This document shows positions 13,001 to 25,478 of a stretch of 64,000 nucleotides of DNA, in pieces; the stretch's first letter is position 1; every line of letters starts with the position of its first letter. The DNA lies in NCBI GenBank assembly GCA_039720395.1, contig CM077832.1:34213258-34277257 (forward strand), given 5' to 3'. The position numbers and the translations under genes were made by a program. The notes beneath the pieces were generated by a model that was not told the DNA's origin, searched no databases, and saw only the letters and a program-made list of their open reading frames with translations. Source of the stretch: Liquidambar formosana. Taxonomy: Eukaryota; Streptophyta; Magnoliopsida; Saxifragales; Altingiaceae.

Positions 13001-16000
13001 TCTCTAACACACTAGCCACCAAACAAGAATTCTAAAAAGAGACAAGTAGTAGATGGGGATACTAGACTAAACTGATTGAACTAAAACCAACCTCCTGCCC
13101 TTGGAAATCAAAGCTTTCTTCCAACCTTCTCCTAACCCTAACAATCATAGGATCCCAAAACACCTCAGAATAAGGATTACCCCCTAGAGGAAGACCTAAA
13201 TAGGTCATAGGCCACACCCCAACTAAACAACCAAGCTTCTCGACCAACCTCTGAATCTTATCTTCTTCACAACGAATCCTGACTAAAGCACTCTTACCCA
13301 TATTAACTTTAAGACCCGAGATTAGCTCAAATAACTGCAAAATAACCTGAAAATTCAAGAACTTCTGCTCATCCCTAGAGGGAAAAAAACAAAGTATCAT
13401 CTGCAAATTACAAATGAGAGACAGATACCCTATTGCGACCAACCTCAAACCCTCAATCAGACCAACCTCCTTCGCCTTATCAGTGATTCTACCTAAAAAC
13501 ATCTGCAACTAAAGTAAACAAAAATGGGGGTAGAGGGTCACCCTGCCTCAAACCTCTAGAGGAACTAAAGGAATTGCATGGCTTCCCATAAACAATCACA
13601 TAAAATTTGGCCGAAGACAGACGTCCATAAATCCAATTCCTCCATCTAGAACCAAAACCCTTTCGGTGGCTAGTGATCATGATCATAGACCCCCTATGAT
13701 CATGTGGTTGATACTCTGAGTAGAGTGGTGAGTAAGGCCGAGGAAAGGGACATTATTCGAGGTTTTTTGTAGTTGGGAGGGATAGAGTCAAGATTTTTGA
13801 TCTTCAATTTGTGGATGATACTATTTTATTTTTAGAAGCTTATGAAGAGAAAATGAGGGATCTGACTATTTTGGTGAGAGGCTTTGAGTTGATTTCAGGT
13901 TTGAAGGTCAATATTTCCAAGAGCATTTTAGGAGGCATTCATGTAGAGCCTGGTAAGTTGGAGAGAATTGCAGCTGAGGTTGGTTGTTCTATTAGTGAGT
14001 GGCCTATGAAATATATTAGTATGCCTCTCGGAGGCAATCCATTGACTATGAGTTTTTGGGATGGGGTGGTGGAGAATATTGGTAAGAGATTGGATGGTTG
14101 GAAGAAAGCTTATGTCTCTAGTGGGGGTAGGTTAACCTTGGTTAGTTCTGTCCTCAATTGCATCCCTACTTACTATTTGTCTCTCTTTAAAATTCCTAAG
14201 AAAGTGGCCCTTAGAATTGAGAAATTGCAAAGAGATTTTTTGTGGGAAGAAAGTGGGGAAGGCTAGAAAGATCACTAGGTAAAGTGGGATGTGGTGACTA
14301 GATCTAAAGAGAAGGGTGGGCTTGGTTTGGGTAATACAGTCATTAGGAATGTATCTCTTACCAGGAAATGGTTGTGAGGTTCCCCTTGAACAGGGTTCTC
14401 TTTGGCATTTTGGTATCAAAAGCAAGTATGGCATTCAAAATAATAGGTGGGATTCCAATATTGTGGATAGGGAGAGTTTTCCTTGCCCATGGAAATTTAT
14501 TTCTCAAGGTCTTCCTTGCTTTTTGAACCATATCAAACTTCTTTCCGCAATGGTCCTCACATTTGCTTTTGGGAGGATGTGTGGGTGGGAGAAAGACCTT
14601 TGTTGGTTTTGTGTCCTCGGTTATTCCATCTTTCTCTGGCTAAAGATTTTGTCATTAGTGATATGGTTTCTTTGGAATCTAGTTCACTGAACTAGAATTT
14701 TTTCTTCTCTCGCAATCTTAATGATAGAGAGTTTGAGGAAATGGTGTCTCTTTTGGCCATTATCCAGAATGTTTTGCTTGCTCCTTCTAGTTTTGATAGA
14801 AGACTGTGGATTAGCCACCCTTCTCAATCTTTTTCCTTGAAGTCTTATTTTGATTCTTTGAGACAGGATGCATTGGTTCCGGTTTTTACTCATGCTAGGA
14901 TGATTTGGAAAGCTTCTATTCCTTGAACTTCAAAATTTTGGCTTGGTCAGCGGCTCATCAGAGGAACAACACCAATGATTGGGTTCAGAGGAAAGACCTT
15001 TTGCTTGTGTTTCCCCTCAGTGGTGTGTTCTTTGCAAGAAGAAGGGCGAATCAATGAATCACTTGTTTCTCCATTGCGACATTGTGATGGAGCTTTGGCA
15101 GCGTCTCTTTGTTCTTGCTGAGGTGGTTTGTGTTAGACCTGAACATATTTATGGGTTGCTTGAGGTGGATTTTAGAGGCTTTGGTTGTTCCAAGAGGCTA
15201 AAATTCTGAGGAGCAGTGCGGTTATGGCCATTTTATGGGTTATTTGGATCAATCAGAATGCTAGAATTTGTAGGGATTCTCATGAGGATTTGGATGGTTT
15301 GTGGGATAGGGTGTGCTTTTTTGCTTCCTTGTGGGCTTCGGTGGACAAATCTTTTGAGGGTATTCCTTTGTTCTTGATTGTTAGGAATTGGAGAGAGATT
15401 TTTGCCTCAAAGCTTATTAAGAGTAGAGCAGTTGGGGGTCATCTCTATCCTCCCTGAGGTGTTCTCTGCCTTGGTCTTGTCTGGTCTGTCTTTTTTGGTT
15501 TGTTTTTGGCCTGTTTGTTCTTCTGTTGTGCCTATGGCCTGACGGTTTGTAGAGTCTGGGTTGTGATGGTTTCTTCTGTTTTTCTCTTTCTTTTCCCTGT
15601 TCTTTGGACTCCTTGTCCAAATTGTATTCATCTTTTTGATTAAAACAAAGTGTTGCTTATCAAAAAAAAAAAGAAAAAAGCGCTTTGTATTATTATCATC
15701 TCCCTTCAACCACTTTACCTTGGCCTTTTGAGACCATGAAATCCTCCTCTTGGAATATATATTATATATGATCCATAATGATCCAAAATTTTTACCCACG
15801 AAATACAAGATTTAGAATTGCTTTAATTAGAAACAAATAAGCTAATCTAAGCCACCTAATATGTAGGTTTAATGGTCTCTGAATCACTTATCATCCTAAT
15901 GTGTAGATCGAGGCTTCCACAAGGCAATCTTCATTCATGAACAGCTTAGAACTTGATCAACGACTCCAGTGATTTTACAAACTTGACTTTTAGCTTGGTT

Positions 16001-19000
16001 TCCAACTACGGAATCTTGCCAATGCACAAAATACCTAACAAGATTAATTGGAATATATATTATAAATGAGTTAGAATGGTTTTTGTATTGGTTATCAGTT
16101 TTAACATTCAAGAAATGGAATAGATTTTTCTAATGATAGTTGACGAAGTTCAATCCAAATGTAAAATAGAGGAAAGAAAAGATAAGTACAATGTTCAACC
16201 CTAGTTATTGGTGCCGACAACCTCGAAATCAAACATTAATGGCCTCTTCTAGATATTCATAGCTGCAGCCGACCTTTTTTTAAAAAAAAACTATTGAGGA
16301 TGTTTTGGATATTTTACTAATTTTTGAATTATTAGGAAACTTATCTCTAATATTGGGAAGTGGTTGTGAGGCTTGTGGTCTTTCACTTTTGTAATTATAC
16401 TCTCTTCCCTATTAAATCCCAAAATAGCCCTATTTTTACTTTATAGCTAAAAAATTAGAGGCGCTATATAGTAATAGTGTAATACCATATCAATTTGAAC
16501 TCAAATTCACTAATATACTATTCTACAATTTTCTTCGGGGATAGCTAGGTGTTGTAACTATATCAATTTGAACTCAAATTCACTAATCTACTATTTTGCC
16601 ATTTTCTCCGGGGATAACTAGATGTTGTGCACGCACACACATCGTGTGTGCACCACCTCTAGTACTTGACGAAGCTTAGGCTTTTAGTTTGGAAACTTAA
16701 CAATTGGGTTAGGCTGTAATTATACAGCTTGTAAATTTTATTATAAGAAATGGATTTTACTTTCATAAAAAGAAAAAATGTAAACATTGCAAATTTTGAT
16801 TGGAATTTAATTGTTGTTAAACAGCTGTGGCACTTTTCCAATTAGTAAAAATAATGAAGATTCTCTCTCTCTCTCTCTCTTTTTAATCGAGAGGATCCTG
16901 CTTGTATTTTTGTTATCAAAAAATAAAAAGAACACTCTTGATTTTTTTAAAACCTATGAATGCAATAAGATGTTTTACTTGTCTTACTATTGTGCTTCAA
17001 TGTTCCATATGTTGTTTATTAATTCTTTTTTTGGATATCAGAATATGGCATACTACAAAATATCACATGTTGATGGGCGGATAACTAATCCTGAACAACG
17101 AATTGCAAGTGATGTTCCAAGGTTTTGTTCAGAGTTGAGTGACCTTTTACAGGATGATCTAACAGCGGTTACCGATGGTCTTCTCTACACGTGGCGCCTG
17201 TGTTCTTATGCTAGCCCGAAATATGTTTTTTGGATATTGGTATTTTTCCATCCATTTACTACACTAACTGTCGACTCTTTTTCTGTGGTTATGGATGTTT
17301 TTGTATGGTTATTTTCCTTAGGATTCTAAATTTCTTTTGATAATTGATATTTGAGCTTATTATAAGAATTATTGCAGTTAGTAGTTTGCCTTCCTCAACA
17401 TCCAATGTTACTTTCCAGGCTTATGTAACAGGAGCAGGGGCCATGATAAGAAATTTTTCTCCTGCGTTTGGACAACTAATGTCCAAAGAACAACAGTTAG
17501 AAGGGGAGTATCGACAGCTTCATTCACGGTTGAGGACTAACGCAGAAAGTGTAGCATTTTATGGCGGAGAAAGTAGAGAAGAATCTCATATTCAGCAGAA
17601 GTTTAGGACTCTCGTTAGGCACATGGGTGTTGTTCTTCATGACCATTGGTGGTTCGGCATGATCCAAGACTTCTTATTGAAGTATCTTGGTGCTACCGTG
17701 GCTGTTATCCTTATTATTGACCCGTTCTTTGCTGGCAATATGAGACCTGATACTTCAACTTTAGGACGAGCAGAGATGTTAAGCAACCTAAGATATCACA
17801 CTAGTGTTATAATATCGCTATTTCAGTCCCTTGGAACTCTCTCTATAAGTTCAAGAAGGCTCAATCGTCTCAGGTATTTCTTTAGCCATTACTTATGGCC
17901 TTTTACACAAGGGTGAAACAGGATATTTTTTCTATCTAAGAAATTTTTTTAAAGTTGTATTAGTGATCTTATCATAAGCATCTATCAGGAGTACATATTA
18001 AATCTATACTATATCAAAAGAAAAGGGGTTTGTATCTCAAGTGCCGTACCAATTTATTTTATTTTGTTTTTTTCTTTCTGAAAACTTTTGTTGATGTATC
18101 ACCAGAATGAAAAAATTTGGGCAAAGTGGTAAATAAATCAACCTCAGATAAAGCAGTCTATGAAAGTCCTTCATTTTCTCTCTCTTTCTGAGTGATTTTC
18201 TCATTTTTCTCATTTTCTCTTTCTTAGGATCAGTTTCCACATGCTAGTAAGTGGGAGTGGGTGCACCCCCAACAAAGCAATTATTGTTAACATTCAATTT
18301 AGTTATAATTACCTTCAAACATTTTATCACGAGCATTATGAGTTGGTGGAGAGTTTAGCCTAGCAATATCAGCATCTTCTATGAAAGACAATAAAGCAAA
18401 GTTAAAGAATAAATTAGCAAGTCATTGTAATTCTTCCTGTTTGAGCCATATTAACAAACAAACAATTACATCTATCAAGGGTTACACTTCTAAAATCCTT
18501 TTGGATAATGTTCCCAAACTCGATCAACATTAATTTCATGCCCTAAGTTTGCCAAACAACGTGGCATCCTTTTTGTTTGTCTAAAAACATGGAGAATAGC
18601 AACTCTCAGAATTGCAAAAAAAAAAAAAAAAAATGGTAGTATTAAAAGAATTGGTACCTGGCATGTGCTGGTAATTGGGAGTGGATGCACCCCCAATAGG
18701 ATCAGTTTCTACATGCTGGTAAGTGGGAGTGGGTGCACCCCCAAGATAGCCATGTTGTTGGCCTAAAAACTGAACATGGCTATGTTGGGGATGCACCCAC
18801 TCCTACTTACTAGCATTTGAAAACTGATCCTATTGGGGCATTGGGGAATCAACTCCCAGTTACTAGCACATGGTACGAATTCTTTTTTTATTTTTATTTT
18901 TTTTTACTTTTTATTTTATCAATTTTGAGAGAGTAGCTATTCTCAATGTTTTTAGAAAAGCAAAGAGGATACCAAATTGCTTAGCAAACTTAGGGCATAA

Positions 19001-22000
19001 AATTAATGTTGATCGATATTGGGAGCATTATCCAAAAGGATTTTAGAAGTGTAACCCTTAATAGATGTAATTGTTTGTTTGTTAATATGGCTCAAAGTGG
19101 AAGAGTTATAATGACTTGCTAATTTTTTTAACTTTGCTTTATTGTCTTTCATAGAAGATGCTGATATTGTTGGGCTAAACTCTCCGCCAACTCAAAGTGC
19201 TTGTGATCAAATGTTTGAAGGTAATTTATAACTAAATTGAATGTTACAATTATTGCTTTGTTGGGGGTGCACCCACTCCCACTTACTAGCATGTGGAAAC
19301 TGATCCTAAGAAAGAGAAAATGAGAAAATCACTGAGAAAGAGAGAGACAAGGAGAAAAAATGAAGGAAAATTTCATAGATTGCTTTATTCAAGAGAAAAG
19401 TGAGGTGTTACTTTTCAGCTATAATTTTTTTCAAAAAAAAAAAATTTAGACTGCTCTTTAATAAAAATGAAGTAACCTCAGATAAAAATTCAGCTAAAAT
19501 TTTGGATAGATAAGAAAAGGAAGAAAAAATGACTTGCAAATGACAGGGGGGTTACTTTAAGGGTAGGGAGGGATGTAGCGTTTTAAATTTGACTTGCAAA
19601 TGACTTGCAAAAATTTTTAAATTTTGATTTTTTCATATGCAGTGGTTATGCTGATCGCATTCATGAGTTAATGGTGATATCAAGAGAGTTAAGTGCTGCT
19701 CATGATAAGTCTTCTCTGCAAAGAAATAGAAGTAGGAATTATGTTAGTGAAGCTAATTACATTGAGTTTGCTGGTGTCAAGGTACTTGAAATTCATTGGA
19801 CAATGTACCGTGTTTTGATATCACTTTTTTGTATTACTTGTTGTAATAGCAATATACCGTCTTCCAGGTTGTAACCCCAACTGGTAATGTGTTGGTGGAT
19901 AACTTGACACTTACGGTTGAATCAGGATCCAATCTTTTGATTACAGGTAGTCTCTTTAACTTAGCAATATCTTATATTGCATCATTTCATTTTCTTTTTT
20001 TTTTTGTTTTTCATTTCCTTGAATTTTTAGCTTGGTTATACTTTGAGTGTTTTTCCCCTGTTGACTTCCATTTCTGTTGAAGTTGTATATGAAACACTTT
20101 TACATGCAATCGGCATATCTGTTTGCTAATCTATTGTAAGCTTAGATCTTTTATGATTGGAGAGAAGTTTTTGGCTGGTTAAACAGGAGCTTAGTTGCTG
20201 CTATTAATATTAACTGCTTTGATTAACGTATAAATTGTGTAGCTCATTGAGCGTAATGTTCAATGTTTTAAATTCCAACCGGAGTTTGGAATGAACTCCT
20301 GTTAATGGGAGATTTTGTAAGGAAATTTTATTTCTTCTATTTTATCTTCTTCTTCTTTTTTTTTTTTTTTTTTTTTGGGGTGGGGGGGTTGAATGATGAT
20401 GAAATTCTGGGAATACTTACTGATACATTTTGGGGAAAATGAACGTGATTTTATGCTTAAAATTTATTATGGTATTGTAAACTGTCATTTGCAACATGTT
20501 TTTTTAGGGCGACTGCATGAGTGACATATAACTGTAATATATGAGAACAAAATCTGTTTTTATATAATATAAAAACTGCTCATACTTTGTTATCTAATTT
20601 TCAAATGGCATTTGTAACTATAAATGGTTAAATACTGTGTGATGGACACATGTTTTAAAGTGTATGCTTGATTTATTGATTTGGAATTGGCCTTTTAATT
20701 TCTTCTCAAGGAATGGACAGTCTTAGAATTCAAAATTTATTAGATTAGATTCTGTTGTTGGATGAACCAATAGCATTTATCGGGTTAGTGATGGTTGTAA
20801 TGTTTTCATATGGTGGTTGTTTTTTCAATGGAGGTGGCAGTGGTGTTTCTAGGGATGTAATACGAGCTGAGCAGCTCAAGCACTTTCCAAGGGTTCTTCA
20901 ATCGGCCCTTCCAATGCCCATTTCTTATTACATTCTTTTACTCATTGATAGTGAAAGGTTATGGTTTTCTAATGGGCCTTTTCGCTTTGAGAATATGTGG
21001 GTCAAAGAAGAAGGTTTTGTTTATATGGTGAAGATTTGGTGGGACTCTATTGTTGTGGAAGGCACGCCTAGTTTTGTGTTCGCTAAAAATTAGAAGAGGT
21101 GAAATGTAAGCTTAAGGCTTGGAATAGGGAGGTCTTTGGGTATTTATCGGAATCCAAGGGTAGAGTGTTGGAGACTATCCGCACTTTAGAAGAAAAAGAA
21201 GGAATTCATGTCCTTTTTGAAGAAGACATTGCTAGTAGAATTGAGGCCAAAGTGGAATTCGCTAGACTTGTTCGCTTAGAGGAAATTAGTTGGAAGCAAA
21301 AGCCAAGGGTTCTATAGTTAAAAGAGGGCGATAGAAATACCAAGTTCTTTCATCGGGTGGCTAATTCCCATAAGAGGGCTAGTTTCATTGGTAAGCTTTT
21401 GGTGAACGGTAATCTTGTTGACGATGAATCAATTTTTGCTAAAGATATTGTTGACTTCTATGAAACCCTTTTTTATGAGGAAGAAGATGTTAGGCTTCTC
21501 CTTGAAGGGGTGCACTTTTACTCTAATTCTCCCAACGAGGTAATTTGGATGTATCGTGAGTTTGAGGAAGATGAAGTTTTGGATTCTTTGAATTCTTTGA
21601 ATGGTGATAAAGCGTCTGGGATGGATGTTTTTCCCATTGCTTTCTTCCAAAAATGTTGGGTTGTTATCAAAGATGATATCTTGAAAGTTTTTGGGTGTTC
21701 TTTTCTAGGGCGAGATTTGAAAAAAAAGCTTTATTGCCACCTTTATTGCTCTTATTCCTAAGAAAGGAGAGACGGTGGATATTAGGGATTTTCGTCTTAT
21801 CTCTCTTCTTGGTAGTGTTTATAAAATCGTTGCCAATTATTATCAAGGTGACTTAGTAAGGTTGTGGGGAAGCTTGTCTCCTCTTCCCAATTCGCTTTTT
21901 TGGGTGGGAGGCAAGTAGTGGATTCCGTTCTTGTTGCTAATGATTGTGTTGACTTTAGATCTAAAAGTGGCATTCTGGGTTTGGTGGCTAAAGTTGACTT

Positions 22001-25000
22001 AGAAAAGGCTTTTGATCATGTTAATTGAAAAGCTTCATGTTAATTGAAGAGCTTCAACGTGATTTTTCTTGGAACGGTTTGGGGGGTGAGGCCAAAATTC
22101 GCTAAACTTAGTGAATTGGTCTTCGGTTTGTTTACCTAAGAAGGAAGGTGGCTTGGGAATTAGATCTCTTGGGAACATGAACAAAGCTCTTCTTGGTAAA
22201 TGGATTTGGAGATTTGGCTTGAGTGATCTTGGTCTTTGGAGGGATGTTGTGATTTGGAAATATGGGATCTCTAATGAAGGATGGTGGCCTAGAGAAGTTA
22301 GGGGCCCTCGTGGCTTGGGTCTTTGGAAAGCTATTATGCAAGGCCTTAATAATTTTGTTAAAGAGATTGGTTTTAAAGTGGTTGATGGAAGGAGAATTAG
22401 ATTTTGAAAGATGCTTGGTCTGATGCAGTGATGCCAATCCTCTCATGGTTAGCTACCCTCGCTTGTTTGATATTGCTATGGATAAGGATGTGTTGGTCAA
22501 AGACTATTTGGTTGAGGATGTTGGTCTTTCTCATTGAAATGTCATTTTTATTAGACACTTCAATGATTAGGAATTGGAGGTGGTGATGTCTTTCTTTCAA
22601 AGGCTTCACAATAGCAAGATTTTGCTTCAATGGAATGAATCCTTGATGTGGCATAAGGACTCTAAAGGTTTATTTTTGGTAAAATCTTACTACAAAGTTT
22701 TAACCGATTTGTTTGTTTTGTTTGCTCTAGCCAAGAATATTTGGATCTCCTCGGTTCCTACCAAAGTGGCTTTCTTTGTTTGGTTGGTGGCTAATGAAAA
22801 ATGCTTGACCATTGACCACGTGATCATTAGAGATTGGGATATGGCAAATAGGTGTTGTTAAGTTTCCAACCCAGAAGCCTAAGCTACTAGGTGGAGGGCC
22901 CAAACAGGTATATTAAGCCATATCAACTTTTTATATTTAAACGATGTGGGATGTGAGACTTCCCAACAGGTGTATCATGTGTAAGGAGGTGGTGGAAATG
23001 GTGGATCACTTCTTCATTCATTGTCATGTGGCTTGGAGACTTTGGACTGTCACCTTCAACCTTTTTGGGATTCATTGGATCTTGCCTTCCAACACTTGTG
23101 ATCTTCTTTTTGGTTGGTCTAGCAAGGAATTTGCAAGAATATAAAGATGATTTGGAACATGGTCTGGCATGGCCTTTTTTGGTGTCTATGGAAGGAAAGA
23201 AATTTGGGAACTTTTGAAGAGACCGAAGCTTCTATTATTGACCATAAGTCCACTTTTACGAAGATTCTCTATTGATAGTTTTTTAGTCATCCTAATGATC
23301 ATTATCTTTCTTTTGTTCCTTTTCTTGACTCCCTTAAGCTCTAATTTTGCTTGGAGTTCTTTTTGAGTGTCTTGCTTATGTATATTCCTTATGTACTTTG
23401 GCACCACCCTTTTTTATTTATATATACATACACTTCATCAAAAAAGAAAAAAAGAAAAGTAAAAAAAAGGAACGGCATTTGAGGATTTCTCTCATTTGGA
23501 GACGCAAAAGTCAGGCAATCTCATTTCTTCATGGGACCAGATCTCCAAATATACATTCTCGATTTCATTGTTATGGATAGCTCAGATACCGAGGCTTGAA
23601 ATATGGTTATGGATGAGTGAGAAACCCTTTATTTTGTGAGGGAAATATACACAACCTTTTTTTCAGAGTAATTTTTTGTGGGCTACTTCTTCTTTTCTTT
23701 ATCCTTTTTTTAGGTGAAAGAAAGAAGGGGGTGGGGGGGGGGCATAATTTTGGTTGAAGGCACTATAGTTTTTGCTCCCTAGTTCAAGGCTCAACCACAT
23801 ATTGGTTTTTTATCTTCCCTCAGACTCAATATACCTTGCCCTAGTCTATTTTCAATTTAGTTAATTGATAGTTGGCTTCAATTGCTGAATGCTTGTTGTA
23901 AATGAGCCTGTTAACATCCAAATGTTTCTTTGCATTGAAGAGTTATCTGTTGCTGACACGACCATCAGTTGAATACTTGAATGTTTATTGAGTATGCATT
24001 GCATTCTTGCTTAAATTTGTCTTCTGGAGTTTAATGTGTTGGAAATAAATGTTTTGCTGTACTTAGACCATCTGTCATGTTAGTTTGGAAATAATGATTT
24101 CTCTGTTCTTCATTCTACTCCCTCTGTCCCACTTTGTTTGATCACATTTCCATTTTGGGATGTTCAAAATGTTTGTTCATTGTCAAAAGTCAAATCAGAA
24201 AATTATTTTACTTCCCCAAAATGCTGGTGGTATATTGGTATTTGTGCATATATTAGATGGCCAGCATTGTTTTGTAATCCAATATTTCCCAAAGATAATT
24301 GAATATTATGAAACTATTAAAAAAGTGCATAAAAATGATTTGAGGTGGAGATGCATGTTTTGGTTTGAATGGATGTCAAAAACATGTTCTTCTTGCTCAC
24401 CAATTTTGCAATATGCATATAATTTTGGCTTGGAACTAATGTTGTGTTCTCTGCTGTAGGGCCAAATGGTAGTGGCAAGAGCTCTCTTTTTCGAGTTCTA
24501 GGAGGCCTTTGGCCACTAGTAACTGGACATATTGTGAAACCTGGAATTGGTTCTGATCTTAATAAGGAAATTTTCTATGTGCCACAAAGACCATATACGG
24601 CTGTAGGAACACTACGTGACCAGTTAATTTATCCTCTTACCGTGGATCAAGAAGTTGAACCGCTCTCACATAGTGGAATGGTTGAGCTGTTGAAAAATGT
24701 ATGTCTGTCTTTTCACCTCTGTCCCTGTCTCTATTGATAGATGCTTGGTAATCTTATGGTTCTATTCGAATATTAGACACTGCCTAAGACATAATTCTTG
24801 GTGGAAATTCTTTTGGTCCATTTTCTAGGTTGACCTCGAGTATCTATTGGACCGTTACCCACCTGAAAAAGAGATAAATTGGGGTGATGAACTATCTCTG
24901 GGGGAGCAACAGAGATTGGGTATGGCCAGACTGTTCTACCATAAGCCCAAATTTGCTATTCTTGATGAGTGCACCAGTGCCGTGACAACTGATATGGAGG

Positions 25001-25438
25001 AGCGTTTCTGTGCTAAAGTTCGAGCCATGGGAACATCATGTATCACTATATCGCATCGTCCAGCATTGGTTGCGTTTCATGATCTGGTTTTGTCCTTGGA
25101 TGGCGAAGGAGGATGGAATGTCCATTCCAAACGGTTGGATTTGTAATATGCTTAATTTTAATTATTTGTGTCTATCTATTGTATGGACTACAAATGTTTA
25201 TTCAACCTTCATGAAAACTCCAGGGATGATTCTCCGGTCCCTACTGAAGGTGATATAAATATGATGAAGTCTTCCGAGACAGACCGCCAAAATGATGCAA
25301 TGGCTGTTCAACGAGCATTTGCATCCTCTAGAAGGGTAAAAAGGAAAAAAACTCATCTTTGTTCTTGTTATGAATCTCTTTTGGGTTGAATGGATCAGTT
25401 TTTTACTTACAACAAACCTTGTGGATTCTCTCTCTCTG

Positions 25439-25478
<40 letters not shown>

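Larger units (their letters stand above)
11379..16662 (+). mobile_element. Helitron (about 5.3 kb) carrying nested LINEs
   Basis: The 5' end is TCTATACTATTATAGAAAG at 11379, preceded by A; about 26 bp of this end is repeated directly after it. The 3' end is CTAG at 16659-16662 followed by T. Upstream of it is a strong hairpin (GCACACACATCGTGTGTGC, about 16633-16651), spaced as expected. No Rep/helicase frame is seen. Most of the interior is later LINE DNA (11,721-15,757), so the Helitron itself would be about 1.2 kb. It occupies most of ABCD1 intron 3. Confidence 0.7.

Noticed and set aside
11721..15679. Twin-primed (inverted) single LINE insertion
   Set aside because: Both the minus and plus parts contain RT through to a 3' end with its own tail, and their sequences are clearly diverged. 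They are two elements, one interrupting the other.
17344..17418. In-frame upstream extension of ABCD1 exon 5
   Set aside because: The conserved sequence resumes only at 17,419 after a good CTTTCCAG acceptor, and exon 4 joins there in phase.
24160..24459. Open frame just before exon 8
   Set aside because: It lies in intron 7, ends at the splice acceptor region and has no resemblance to the ABC transporter or any other family.
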